Shown here: piece after piece, positions 34,339 through 43,756 of the stretch
Layout: each line of letters starts with the position of its first letter
Position numbering within the stretch: the stretch's first letter is position 1
NCBI RefSeq assembly: GCF_018918265.1
Contig: NZ_JAHLQC010000007.1
Location: forward strand, 124,001 to 188,000
DNA from: Falcatimonas sp. MSJ-15
Lineage (GTDB): Bacteria; Bacillota; Clostridia; Lachnospirales; Lachnospiraceae
Direction: 5' to 3'
DNA length: 64,000 bases
Notes under the pieces: generated by a model
Database searches by the model: none
The model's input: only the letters and a program-made list of their open reading frames with translations
What the model was told of the DNA's origin: nothing
Position numbers and translations under genes: made by a program

Positions 34339-36679
34339 GAGAGATACTAAGGTAATAATTGGCGCACTTACTCATGACATTGGTAAGCCACTTAACAGAT
34401 TTGATGATGGCAGAAGTCACAGCAAGAGTGGTTACGAATTCATGAAAGATGAAGTGGGCATAACAGACAAAGAGATACTTAATCAGATACGATATCATCA
34501 TGGCAAAGAACTTGCCGGAGCAAAGATAGACGATGGTGACTTAGCTTATATTACATATTTTGCAGATAACATATCGGCGGCAATAGACAGAAGAGATATC
34601 GAAGACGGAGAAAAAGGATGGGATAAGACAACACCACTTGGAAGTGTATTTAACATTCTTAATGGCAACAGTGAGAAGAAAAAATACAAGCCGGTAATGT
34701 TAGACATTAATAGTGTTACATCTGCTTCGGATACAGAATATCCGTACAGTGAGGCATTCTATGGACAGGTAAAAGATAATATAAGAGATTCATTAAAACA
34801 GCTTACGATAGATGACAGTTATGTCAATTCACTATTAGAGATTCTTGAAGCGAACCTGTCATTCGTTCCATCATCAACAAGCAAGGAACAGTTAGCAGAT
34901 ATATCATTATATGATCATGTAAAACTGACAGCAGCATTTGCTATATGTATATTAAGATACTTTGAAGCAAACAGAATAACTAATTATAAGAAAGAATTGT
35001 TCATAAAAGGTGAATCTGAGAAGTTCTATGATAAAAGAGTATTCCTTATGTATGGAATAGATATATCAGGAATACAGGACTTCATATATACAATAACATC
35101 AGCAGGAGCACTTAAGACACTTAGGGCTAAGTCATTCTATCTTGAGATGTTCATGGAGAACATTGTAGATGAATTATTTACAGAACTTGGTCTTTGCAGA
35201 ACTAATCTTATGTACACCGGTGGCGGACATGCATATATGATATTACCTAATACAGAAGAGACAAAAGCTGTACTAAAAAGATTTGAAAAAGATACCAACA
35301 GATGGCTTATGGACAGATTTCAGACAGAGCTATACATAGCAACAGGAATATGTGAATGTAGTTCTAATGACTTCAACAATGAGCCGGCAGGAGCATATAA
35401 GAAGATATTCGATACCGTATCACTTATGATATCAGAGAAGAAGATGCGAAGATATGATGCGGATGATATAAGATGGCTGAACAAAGCGACAGTTCCTGAT
35501 GGAAGTCGTGAATGTAAGATATGTCACAGAACAGACAGACTAGATAAAGACAATATATGTGATATATGTTCAGCACTTGTTAATGGTTCAGATGAGATAG
35601 TTAATGCTAAGTTTTTTACAATACTTAAGAAGAAACCAGAGGAGAGAACATCGCTTCCACTTATTAATAACAGCTATCTTGTATTCGATAGCAAAGAAGA
35701 CCTTATAGAGACTATGAAGAATGAAGAAGGATATACAAGATCCTATGTTAAGAATGAACTGTATTCAGGTTACAACATATCAACTAAACTCTGGGTTGGT
35801 GATTACAAAAAAGAAGATACATTTACGTCACTTGTAGATAATGCAACGGGAATAAGAAGACTTGGAGTATTAAGAGCCGATGTTGATAATCTCGGAAGTA
35901 CATTCGTTGAAGGACTTAAGAGTAAGCAGTATGGGGACAGATTTGTGACAATATCAAGAACATCAACACTCTCGAGAAAACTGTCACTTTTCTTCAAACA
36001 GTATGTTAACGTGATACTTAATGATGGAGAATTCTATCTGTATAAAAAAGAATGTGAAGACAACAGAAGAAATGCAATGATTGTATATTCAGGTGGAGAT
36101 GATGTATTTGTAATAGGAAGCTGGGATGACATAATTGGATTTGCAGTGGATCTGCATAATAATCTCGAAGAATATGCACAGGGAACACTTACAATATCAG
36201 CAGGAATTGGTATATTCCCAGACAAGACACCGGTTAACCACATGGCAAGGGTAACAGGAGAACTTGAAGATGCAGCTAAGTCAAGACAGATTAATGGTCA
36301 GACAGTTAAGAATGGAATATGCCTATTTGATGCAAGCCAGGTATTTGGCTGGGATGAATTCATAGATGAAGTATGCGGCGAGAAACTTGAATTACTTGAA
36401 CGATATCTTAATCTTAATCCTGAAAAAGGTAAGAACTTCATCTACAACATGCTTGAACTTATAAGAAATAGTGATGATAAGATTAATATAGCAAGATTTG
36501 CATACACACTTGCAAGGATTGAACCTGATGAAAAAGCGGAACAGAAAGTAAAAGATGTATATGCCGAATTCAGAACTAAGATATATGAGTGGTATAAGAA
36601 TGATAACGGCAAAGACAGACAACAGTTAATAACAGCGATATACATATATGTATATCTGACAAGAAAGGATGAGCGATAG
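34331..36679 (+). CDS. cas10: Cas10/Csm1, type III-A large subunit
   Basis: The 782-residue protein has an N-terminal HD nuclease motif (His15-Asp16 in THDIGKP), an Asp-rich first palm domain, a four-Cys zinc site (C395-x2-C and C-x2-C near 411), and the second palm domain with the cyclase motif GGDD at 588-591 (YSGGDDVFVI). The HD domain degrades single-stranded DNA and the palm domain makes cyclic oligoadenylate on target RNA binding. Both sites look intact. It overlaps cas6 by 8 bases and ends 2 bases before csm2. No CARF effector gene accompanies it. Confidence 0.95.
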   Translation: MRERDTKVIIGALTHDIGKPLNRFDDGRSHSKSGYEFMKDEVGITDKEILNQIRYHHGKELAGAKIDDGDLAYITYFADNISAAIDRRDIEDGEKGWDKTTPLGSVFNILNGNSEKKKYKPVMLDINSVTSASDTEYPYSEAFYGQVKDNIRDSLKQLTIDDSYVNSLLEILEANLSFVPSSTSKEQLADISLYDHVKLTAAFAICILRYFEANRITNYKKELFIKGESEKFYDKRVFLMYGIDISGIQDFIYTITSAGALKTLRAKSFYLEMFMENIVDELFTELGLCRTNLMYTGGGHAYMILPNTEETKAVLKRFEKDTNRWLMDRFQTELYIATGICECSSNDFNNEPAGAYKKIFDTVSLMISEKKMRRYDADDIRWLNKATVPDGSRECKICHRTDRLDKDNICDICSALVNGSDEIVNAKFFTILKKKPEERTSLPLINNSYLVFDSKEDLIETMKNEEGYTRSYVKNELYSGYNISTKLWVGDYKKEDTFTSLVDNATGIRRLGVLRADVDNLGSTFVEGLKSKQYGDRFVTISRTSTLSRKLSLFFKQYVNVILNDGEFYLYKKECEDNRRNAMIVYSGGDDVFVIGSWDDIIGFAVDLHNNLEEYAQGTLTISAGIGIFPDKTPVNHMARVTGELEDAAKSRQINGQTVKNGICLFDASQVFGWDEFIDEVCGEKLELLERYLNLNPEKGKNFIYNMLELIRNSDDKINIARFAYTLARIEPDEKAEQKVKDVYAEFRTKIYEWYKNDNGKDRQQLITAIYIYVYLTRKDER

Positions 36680-36681
36680 TT

Positions 36682-37074
36682 ATGGAGATAATTAATAGTG
36701 AAAATTATGTTGATGTGGCAGAAAAAGTGATAAAGAGTATGAAAACTACTGATAAATGGGGCAATGAAAAAATAGCTCTTTCTACATCAAAGATAAGAAA
36801 TATACTGTCAATGATATCAGGACTGTATAATGATGTTGTAATGTTAGGAACAGACAAACTTTCAGCAGAATATGTATCAAGAATTAAATACATAAAGATG
36901 AGATTTGCTTATGAAGCAGGACGTGAAAAGACAGTAAAAGAATTCATTGACAAAGCAAATATATTCAAGATTATGGACAGTATTAAAGACAGTACAGATA
37001 ATCTTATCTTATTCTGTAACTATATGGAAGCACTTGTTGCATACCATAAATTCTATGGTGGTTCAGATAAATAG
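36682..37074 (+). CDS. csm2: Csm2, small subunit
   Basis: The 130-residue protein is all-helical (SKIRNILSMISGLYNDVVML, YIKMRFAYEAGREKTVKEF), the plan of the Csm2 small subunit that lines the crRNA-target duplex in the type III-A complex. Its place between cas10 and csm3 supports this. ATG 36682 is 2 bases after the cas10 stop. Confidence 0.85.
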   Translation: MEIINSENYVDVAEKVIKSMKTTDKWGNEKIALSTSKIRNILSMISGLYNDVVMLGTDKLSAEYVSRIKYIKMRFAYEAGREKTVKEFIDKANIFKIMDSIKDSTDNLILFCNYMEALVAYHKFYGGSDK

Positions 37075-37130
37075 TAAGCGGTAATAAAACAGATAAAATA
37101 TTAATTAGAACAATATCAGGAGGAAAAGTT

Positions 37131-37802
37131 ATGTATACAAAGATAGAGATAACAGGAACATTAGAAGTAGTAACAGGAATGCATATTGGTGGTTCAGCAC
37201 AGTTCGCAGCAATTGGAGCAATCGATTCACCAGTAATCACAGATTCATACACAAGACAGCCTATGATACCGGGAAGCAGTCTGAAAGGCAAGATGAGAAC
37301 ACTTCTTGCAAGACAGAAATCAGAGACACTAGTACTTCCTGAACATGATAAAGATGATGAAGTTATATTAAGACTGTTTGGAAGTGCCAAAAAAGGAAGC
37401 AATGACAGAGGAATGCAGGGAAGATTAATATTCAGCGATATGTTTTGGAGTAACAAAGAAGAACTTAACAGCATAAGAATTAACAATCCTACAGAAGTAA
37501 AATTCGAGAATACAATAAACAGAGCAACAGCAGTTGCCAATCCAAGACAGATAGAACGAGTAATAAGAGGAACTAAGTTCGAATTCAGATTAATCTATGA
37601 TGCTACTGATATGGATCAGATAGAAGAAGACTTTGAGACAATCAGAGAAGGACTAAAACTTCTTGAATATGATTATCTTGGAGGACATGGTTCAAGAGGA
37701 TATGGTAAAGTAAAATTCGAAGAACTTGAAGCAGAAGCAGTAGTTGGAGAAATTGACGAGACAATAATAGACAGATGCAATGATATATTAAAGGAAGTGT
37801 AG
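37131..37802 (+). CDS. csm3: Csm3, backbone and target-RNA nuclease subunit
   Basis: The 223-residue RAMP protein starts at ATG 37131 behind AGGAGG. It has the catalytic Asp in AIDSPVITD (residue 32) and the Gly-rich loop MIPGSSLKGKMRTLLA. Csm3 forms the filament along the crRNA and cuts target RNA every six bases. A second Gly-rich segment (LGGHGSRGYGKVKFEE) lies near the C-terminus. Confidence 0.93.
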   Translation: MYTKIEITGTLEVVTGMHIGGSAQFAAIGAIDSPVITDSYTRQPMIPGSSLKGKMRTLLARQKSETLVLPEHDKDDEVILRLFGSAKKGSNDRGMQGRLIFSDMFWSNKEELNSIRINNPTEVKFENTINRATAVANPRQIERVIRGTKFEFRLIYDATDMDQIEEDFETIREGLKLLEYDYLGGHGSRGYGKVKFEELEAEAVVGEIDETIIDRCNDILKEV

Positions 37803-37805
37803 AGA

Positions 37806-38726
37806 ATGAAATATACAATATATAAGATGAGATTTCTCTCAGGTGTACATTTTGGCAAAAGCAGACTTGATAATGGGGATATCACCTGCATGGCAGATAC
37901 ACTTTTCTCGGCTATGTGCATAGAAGCACTTAAGATGGGTGGCGAAGAGAAACTCGAAGAACTGGTTGAACTCTTTAGAACTGGAAACGCACTTATATCA
38001 GATACTTTTCCATATTCAGGTGAAACATACTATCTTCCAAAACCATGTGTAAGAGTAGAACGAAATGATACAGACAGAAATGCTAAAAAACAGTTTAAAA
38101 AGATGACATATATACCACTTGAGCAACTCGATACATACGTTAAAGGTAATACAGAACCTGAACGCATTAACGAAGACCTTAAGACACTTAGTACAAGAGA
38201 ATTAAGAACCAGAGTATCCATAGAGGGGATGGATTCAGCACCTTATAATGTAGAAGTTGTAAAATATGGGGAAAACAACGGAATATACATAATTCTTGGA
38301 TATGAAGAAGACAGCATAAAAGACAAGATAGAAGATATTCTTATATCTCTGTCATATACAGGAATTGGTGGAAAGACATCATCAGGACTCGGTAAATTCG
38401 AACTTGTGAACAGAAAAGTTCCAGAAAATCTCACCAGAATGTTAGAAGCGAATGCAGATGTCTATATGACATTATCTGTATCACTTCCAACAGATGATGA
38501 ACTTGAAGGTGTAATAACAGATGGTCGCTATGTAATAATTAAGAGAAGTGGATTCGTTAATTCGGCAACATATTCGGATAATTACAGCAGGAAGAAAGAT
38601 ATCTATATGATGAAAGCAGGTTCGTGCTTCAGAAAGAGATATTCAGGTGACATATATGATGTATCTGCAGGTGGAAGACATGCAGTATACAGATATGGCA
38701 AACCACTGATGATGGGAGTGAAATAG
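37806..38726 (+). CDS. csm4: Csm4, 5'-handle binding subunit
   Basis: The 306-residue RAMP protein has an early Gly motif (SGVHFGKSRLDNGD) and the C-terminal loop TGIGGKTSSGLGKFEL typical of Csm4, which holds the crRNA 5' handle next to Cas10. It starts 3 bases after csm3 ends and finishes 1 base before csm5, so all are cotranslated. Confidence 0.92.
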   Translation: MKYTIYKMRFLSGVHFGKSRLDNGDITCMADTLFSAMCIEALKMGGEEKLEELVELFRTGNALISDTFPYSGETYYLPKPCVRVERNDTDRNAKKQFKKMTYIPLEQLDTYVKGNTEPERINEDLKTLSTRELRTRVSIEGMDSAPYNVEVVKYGENNGIYIILGYEEDSIKDKIEDILISLSYTGIGGKTSSGLGKFELVNRKVPENLTRMLEANADVYMTLSVSLPTDDELEGVITDGRYVIIKRSGFVNSATYSDNYSRKKDIYMMKAGSCFRKRYSGDIYDVSAGGRHAVYRYGKPLMMGVK

Positions 38727-38727
38727 A

Positions 38728-39852
38728 ATGCTTGAGAGATATAATATAAGACTTAAGGTTGCAGGACCTGTATGTATAGGTTCAGGTAAACAGATTAATA
38801 AGAAAGATTATATATATAACAAAGCTAAAGATACAGTAGATGTAATAGATATTGATGCGATGTTCATGGATGTAATCACAATGGGCAAAGAAAAAGACTT
38901 TGAAAGATTTCTTCTTAATAGAAATGAGACACTTGAATACTGGTTTAAGAGTAATAATATAACAAGGCAGCAGTACTCAAAGTGGATTAAATATTCACTA
39001 GCAGCAGGAGATGCAGTAGTGGAAGACAAGTCACTTAAGGAAGTTCAGACATTCGTAAGAGACGCTTATGGACAACCATACATTCCCGGAAGTTCATTAA
39101 AAGGTGCATTAAGAACAGTAATACTTGGTTCAACAGCCAAAGTGAGAATAGCCAGTGAACAAAGCGGCAAAAGACCTGGAGATACATATACAACAATACA
39201 GAGGAATCTCACTAGAACGAGAATAGAAAAGTCAAAAGATTATAGGCTGATTGAGACAGAGATGAAAAAACTTGAAACATGTGTATTCAATGCTCTAAAC
39301 AGAGATCCGGAAATAAAGAAGGACAATGCTGTTAATGACTTTATGAGTGGAATAATCATAAGCGACAGCAAACCATTTGGCAATGACCGACTTGTATTAT
39401 GCCAGCAGATAGATAAGCTTACAACAGGAGCGAAGAACTCGATTATGTTAAGAGAATGTATACAGCCTGGAACGGTAATAGAATTTGAACTTACGGTTGA
39501 TACAGTAGTATCTAAGATAAAAGTAGCTAATATATCAAGCTGTATCAAGAATTTTATCAAAAGCTATTATGATACATTTGCATATAAGTTTGATAAGACT
39601 AACAATTATCCTGATAATACAATATTCCTCGGAGCTGGAACAGGATATCCTACGAAGACGGTTATGTATCAGGTACTTGGCAAAGATGCGGTAAAACAGG
39701 TAGCAGATATATTACATGCAAAAGCACCTAAGCATGGACATAAAAAAGATGCTGAAAAAGGAGTATCTCCACATACCAAAAAAGTGACATCCTACAGAGG
39801 AATGGAATATAATATGGGTCAGTGTGAGATTGAATTTGAGAAGATTGGATAG
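38728..39852 (+). CDS. csm5: Csm5, 3'-end subunit
   Basis: The 374-residue RAMP protein starts LERYNIRLKVAGPVCIGSGK and has the loop YIPGSSLKGALRTVIL. The N- and C-terminal ferredoxin-like halves flank an insert (about residues 130-230). Csm5 caps the complex at the crRNA 3' end and helps trim crRNAs. The last 40 residues are basic (HAKAPKHGHKKDAEKGV), perhaps for nucleic-acid contact. Confidence 0.92.
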   Translation: MLERYNIRLKVAGPVCIGSGKQINKKDYIYNKAKDTVDVIDIDAMFMDVITMGKEKDFERFLLNRNETLEYWFKSNNITRQQYSKWIKYSLAAGDAVVEDKSLKEVQTFVRDAYGQPYIPGSSLKGALRTVILGSTAKVRIASEQSGKRPGDTYTTIQRNLTRTRIEKSKDYRLIETEMKKLETCVFNALNRDPEIKKDNAVNDFMSGIIISDSKPFGNDRLVLCQQIDKLTTGAKNSIMLRECIQPGTVIEFELTVDTVVSKIKVANISSCIKNFIKSYYDTFAYKFDKTNNYPDNTIFLGAGTGYPTKTVMYQVLGKDAVKQVADILHAKAPKHGHKKDAEKGVSPHTKKVTSYRGMEYNMGQCEIEFEKIG

Positions 39853-39892
39853 ATAACTAATAACATGTTTTGTGGTAGAAAGAAGGATGCAT

Positions 39893-40894
39893 ATGAGTTA
39901 TTTGTACGTTAATGAAAGCGGAGCATTAATTTATATAGAACAGGGATATTTTATAGTAAAACATCTTGATAGTAGCATTACAAAGATTCCACAGGAGACG
40001 TTAGACTCAATTATACTTGCAGGTAATGTAAGTATGACAACACCATGTGTAAGAGAATGTCTTATAAAAGGAATACCAGTCAGTTATTACAGCCAAAACG
40101 GAGCATATTTTGGAAGACTTGATACTACAAAACATGTAAAAATTGACAGACAGAGACAACAGTTTCATGCAACAGAAGATAAGAGATTCTGCCTTGAGAT
40201 GACAAAAAAAGTTATAGAAGCCAAGATTAATAATCAGCTTGTTGTTATAAAAAGATATACAAGAGGACTTGATGAGACAGAAAAAGAAGTAAAACAAATA
40301 AAAATAGCAAGAGAGAAGATTGAAAGTTGTTCAGATATTGAGACTATAATGGGCTATGAAGGAATTGCAGCAAAAAGTTACTTCAAAGCTATATCAACGG
40401 TAATTCATGATGAATTCAGATTCGATGGAAGAAGCAAACAGCCACCAAAAGATCCATTCAATGCCATGATTAGTTATGGATATACAATATTATTCCATGA
40501 GATATATGGTGAGATTGAGAACAGAGGATTGTGTCCTTATGCAGGATTCATGCATAAAGATAAAGAGAATCATGCAGCACTTGCAAGTGATCTTATAGAA
40601 GAGTGGAGAGCACCAATTGTAGATTCAGTAGTACTTAGCCTGATACAGGGCAATGAGATAAGTTATGATAACTTCAATATGGACTTTGAGAATGGTGGAG
40701 TATATATGGATTCTACAGCACGTAAGAAGTTCATCAATAAGTTAGAGAGCAAGATGCGAAGTGAGATGTCATATCTAAGGCAGGTATCATATAGAATGAG
40801 CTTTAGAAAAGCTGTATGGTATCAGGTAGGAGAACTTGTAAAAGCGATAGAAGGTAATGATACATCATTGTACAACCCGGTTGTTATAAGATAA
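39893..40894 (+). CDS. cas1: Cas1 integrase
   Basis: ATG 39893 lies 7 bases after AAGAAGG and gives 333 residues. The active-site metal ligands are Glu156 (GYEGIAAKSYF), His221 (GFMHKDK) and an Asp near 233 (LASDLIEEWR). Cas1 and Cas2 insert new spacers at the leader end of the array, and they are followed here by the array itself. This is a stand-alone Cas1 without reverse transcriptase, so spacers probably come from DNA. Confidence 0.94.
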   Translation: MSYLYVNESGALIYIEQGYFIVKHLDSSITKIPQETLDSIILAGNVSMTTPCVRECLIKGIPVSYYSQNGAYFGRLDTTKHVKIDRQRQQFHATEDKRFCLEMTKKVIEAKINNQLVVIKRYTRGLDETEKEVKQIKIAREKIESCSDIETIMGYEGIAAKSYFKAISTVIHDEFRFDGRSKQPPKDPFNAMISYGYTILFHEIYGEIENRGLCPYAGFMHKDKENHAALASDLIEEWRAPIVDSVVLSLIQGNEISYDNFNMDFENGGVYMDSTARKKFINKLESKMRSEMSYLRQVSYRMSFRKAVWYQVGELVKAIEGNDTSLYNPVVIR

Positions 40895-40986
40895 ACTTAT
40901 AATACAGAAAGTGTAAGTTATTGCAGACTATAAAAACTTAACCCTTGCGCAAAAAGTCTGCGATACAGTTAAGAGAGGTGAACGTT

Positions 40987-41319
40987 ATGATGGAAAATGA
41001 AAAATTCATTGAATGTGTAGCTGATACAGAAGTAAGAGAGAGAGATACCAGATATCTTATACTTGTAATATACGATATAGTAGACAACAAAAGAAGAACA
41101 CAGTTCTGCAAATATGTCTCAAGCTTTGGATTCAGAGTTCAAAAATCATGTTTTGAAGCAGTAATAGACAAACATCGATACAGAAGGCTCGTGGAAGGGA
41201 TAACACCATTTATAAAAGTGGAAGATAGCATAAGAGTCTATAAGATACGAAGCAGAGATGATGTTATGAACTTTGGTGAATTCATGTCATATACGGAAGA
41301 AGATGTTATTGTGATATAA
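40987..41319 (+). CDS. cas2: Cas2
   Basis: ATG 40987 behind AGAGAGGTG gives 110 residues. The protein has the Cas2 ferredoxin fold with LVIYDIVDNKRRTQFCKYV, the conserved Asp in the first strand, and SFGFRVQKSCFEAVI. An N-terminal extension of about 20 acidic residues precedes the fold. With Cas1 it forms the adaptation complex. It is the last cas gene, 240 bases before the first repeat. Confidence 0.92.
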   Translation: MMENEKFIECVADTEVRERDTRYLILVIYDIVDNKRRTQFCKYVSSFGFRVQKSCFEAVIDKHRYRRLVEGITPFIKVEDSIRVYKIRSRDDVMNFGEFMSYTEEDVIVI

Positions 41320-41559
41320 TAAAATATATTATATAGCAAATTCTGGAAAAATGGAATTGAAGTATTAGACAGAATGTGATAGAATATTAGATATAATTGT
41401 TACATAAATGTTAAATTAATCGAAATTGCCACGATGCCCGTATATACTGGCGTTGAGGCACATATCTGATAACTTCATATATATAATCCAGTTAAAAAAC
41501 TGTTTTGAGACGCAAACCATGTTTTAAATATAGATAACATGTGGCGTCCCAAGGACAGG
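41320..41559 (+). promoter_or_regulatory. CRISPR leader
   Basis: The 240 AT-rich bases between cas2 and the first repeat carry a hairpin (GACGC ... CATGTT with AACATG-TGGCGTC, about 41509-41548) ending 12 bases before repeat 1. The leader lies at this end because repeats are perfect here and decay at the other end. Confidence 0.75.
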
Positions 41560-42865
41560 ATTAAATAAAATAAGTCCCCGATAGGGGACGGAAATAACAA
41601 GCCTATGTACTATCATAGTTTAGTTATTTATTAAATAAAATAAGTCCCCGATAGGGGACGGAAATCTTCGTCCTCTGATAACTGTTCACAGATTTTAATA
41701 GGATTAAATAAAATAAGTCCCCGATAGGGGACGGAAATGGAAGTAAACCGGCAATGAATAAACGTGTATTTTATTAAATAAAATAAGTCCCCGATAGGGG
41801 ACGGAAATAATCGTGAACTCGTGGCGGTTACCACGTCAATTCATATTAAATAAAATAAGTCCCCGATAGGGGACGGAAATATCGCTTGACTTATTTGAAG
41901 TATATCATGTTACTTATTAAATAAAATAAGTCCCCGATAGGGGACGGAAATTATAAGGTAGGCTGCATAGTTAGCCGTGAAGGTTTTCATTAAATAAAAT
42001 AAGTCCCCGATAGGGGACGGAAATAAAATATAGCCTTCAAACGCTTCTTTATTTTCATTAAATAAAATAAGTCCCCGATAGGGGACGGAAATGAAATAAT
42101 GCTTTCTATCAAAAGAATTATTTATTAAATAAAATAAGTCCCCGATAGGGGACGGAAATCAACCGACTTGTCGTGTTGTAGTGTCCCGCCTTCAATTAAA
42201 TAAAATAAGTCCCCGATAGGGGACGGAAATTCTACCCCATCCTTCTTACAAAATTCTTTTTCATTATCAATGTTTACGCCGATAGGGGACGGAAATTCTA
42301 CCCCATCCTTCTTAGACTTAGATTGTTCACGTATTAAATAAAATAAGTCCCCGATAGGGGACGGAAAGTCCTACCTCTCAGACACTGACGTGGGTTATAT
42401 GCATTAAATAAAATAAGTCCCCGATAGGGGACGGAAAGCAAGTATCCTCTTTATATTCGCTATAATCGTTAATAGATTAAATAAAATAAGTCCCCGATAG
42501 GGGACGGAAAATAGACTTGCTACAGTGCTAGAATATCTTTTCTAGTATTAAATAAAATAAGTCCCCGATAGGGGACGGAAAGTTGTGAAAACTTTTTTGA
42601 AATATTTTTTTGTGTTTATTAAATAAAATAAGTCCCCGATAGGGGACGGAAACGATATTTCCCTTAAGTCTGTAGTCTGATTTTCAAGATTAAATAAAAT
42701 AAGTCCCCGATAGGGGACGGAAACAAAGCAGGAGCAACACGATACAGGTTGCTGACGTTGTATTAAATAGAAATAACTCCCCATCAGGGGACGAGAACGA
42801 CTTTTGTTCTGCGTCATCCGATTTCCAAACGAATATTAAATAGAATAATCCCAAAATAGAAAACA
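41560..42865 (+). CRISPR. Type III-A CRISPR array, 19 repeats (16 full, 1 truncated, 2 degenerate)
   Basis: The repeat is 36 bp, beginning ATTAAATAAAATAAG and ending TCCCCGATAGGGGACGGAAA plus one base. Repeats start at 41560, 41630, 41703, 41773, 41845, 41916, 41989, 42057, 42124, 42195, then a truncated copy (42279-42295), then 42333, 42403, 42476, 42547, 42618, 42689, a degenerate one at 42762 and a remnant at 42835. Normal spacers are 31-37 bases. Repeat bases 15-30 form a GTCCCC/GGGGAC hairpin, and the last 8 bases are the crRNA handle. The final base is T in the first eleven repeats and G, A or C afterwards. Confidence 0.97.
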
Positions 42866-42928
42866 ATTTATCTTGTCTAACTGGTAAACCATGTTAGAAT
42901 GAATATATAAGGATACGAGGTGATGTGT

Positions 42929-43651
42929 ATGCAGAATGTGTTATGGTATTCAAGACATATAATGACGATTGAGCAGAGACGTGCTGTAGAGCAGGAGCTT
43001 AACACAGATATTAATATAGTACATCTAAGTTGTAGAGATATGAATGCAGAGCAGATTGTTGAATTTGCAAGAGATAATAATATCTTCCTTCTTTTGGTTG
43101 TATTGCCTGACAGTATACTTAGTAGACTTCTAACTGTGAAAGATGATAATATGCAGGTATGGTGTTGCGAATCGGAGATTGATAATGGAATATTTATCTT
43201 TAGAAACTGGTATGAAGTAGAGACTTTTTCGTATAGAACTGAGTCGCTTTGCAACAGTGGTGAAGACAGAACTTATGATACAGTTAGTAGATATAATCAG
43301 AGAAAGTTAAGGCTGTTATGGATATCTGATAGACTACTTACTTATGAGCAGCTAATTTTACTTAGAAAAGTATATGGCGATAATCTGGATATAACCAGAC
43401 TTTCAAGTGGTTGTACAGTAGATATATCTAATGAATATAATATGAATTATGATATCATTGCTACTAATCTTCCGTTGAGAATATTTTTGAACAGATTTAA
43501 GATAGATCTTAGTGCGAGAATTCTTCTTATAGCAGAGTATGAGAGAAGTACAGGTGATGCAGTTATAGATGAGAATACAGAATATAGAATTAAGTATACC
43601 GGTTGGCAGAGAGTCCTTGAATATTCGATGAATTATAGGCGAATTGGCTGA
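42929..43651 (+). CDS. Two-domain protein next to the CRISPR array, function unknown
   Basis: ATG 42929 has GAGGTG upstream (ATG 42923 is an alternative), giving 240 residues. Two repeats of one fold are visible. The first (residues 2 to about 95) begins NVLWYSRHIMTIEQRRAVEQ and has FLLLVVLPDSILSRLL. The second (about residues 118-238) begins LRLLWISDRLLTYEQLILLR and has YDIIATNLPLRIFLNRF and ends YTGWQRVLEY. The pattern (strand, helix with T-x-E-Q, strand, L-P-hydrophobic helix) looks Rossmann-like and recalls small orphan proteins of conjugative and accessory regions. It has no HEPN R-x4-6-H motif, so it is not Csm6. It starts about 65 bases after the last repeat remnant. Confidence 0.5.
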   Translation: MQNVLWYSRHIMTIEQRRAVEQELNTDINIVHLSCRDMNAEQIVEFARDNNIFLLLVVLPDSILSRLLTVKDDNMQVWCCESEIDNGIFIFRNWYEVETFSYRTESLCNSGEDRTYDTVSRYNQRKLRLLWISDRLLTYEQLILLRKVYGDNLDITRLSSGCTVDISNEYNMNYDIIATNLPLRIFLNRFKIDLSARILLIAEYERSTGDAVIDENTEYRIKYTGWQRVLEYSMNYRRIG

Positions 43652-43756
43652 ATTGGAACAGAGCTTTTAATACAGTACTTTTGTCCACCTTGACCAGATA
43701 TTTTCTCTATTTTACAATTATCTAAGATAGAAAGGTTAATAAGAGGAATAAGGACA

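Noticed and set aside
36392..36645. Minus-strand ORFs under cas10
   Set aside because: Shadows of the cas10 reading frame, hydrophobic because of complementary AT-rich codons.
41631..42817. Two minus-strand ORFs across the CRISPR array
   Set aside because: Their sequences are made of the repeat read backwards; there is no ribosome site and every unit repeats the same peptide.
42929..43651. Csm6 or another HEPN effector
   Set aside because: No R-x4-6-H motif and no CARF signature; the protein is half the size of Csm6.
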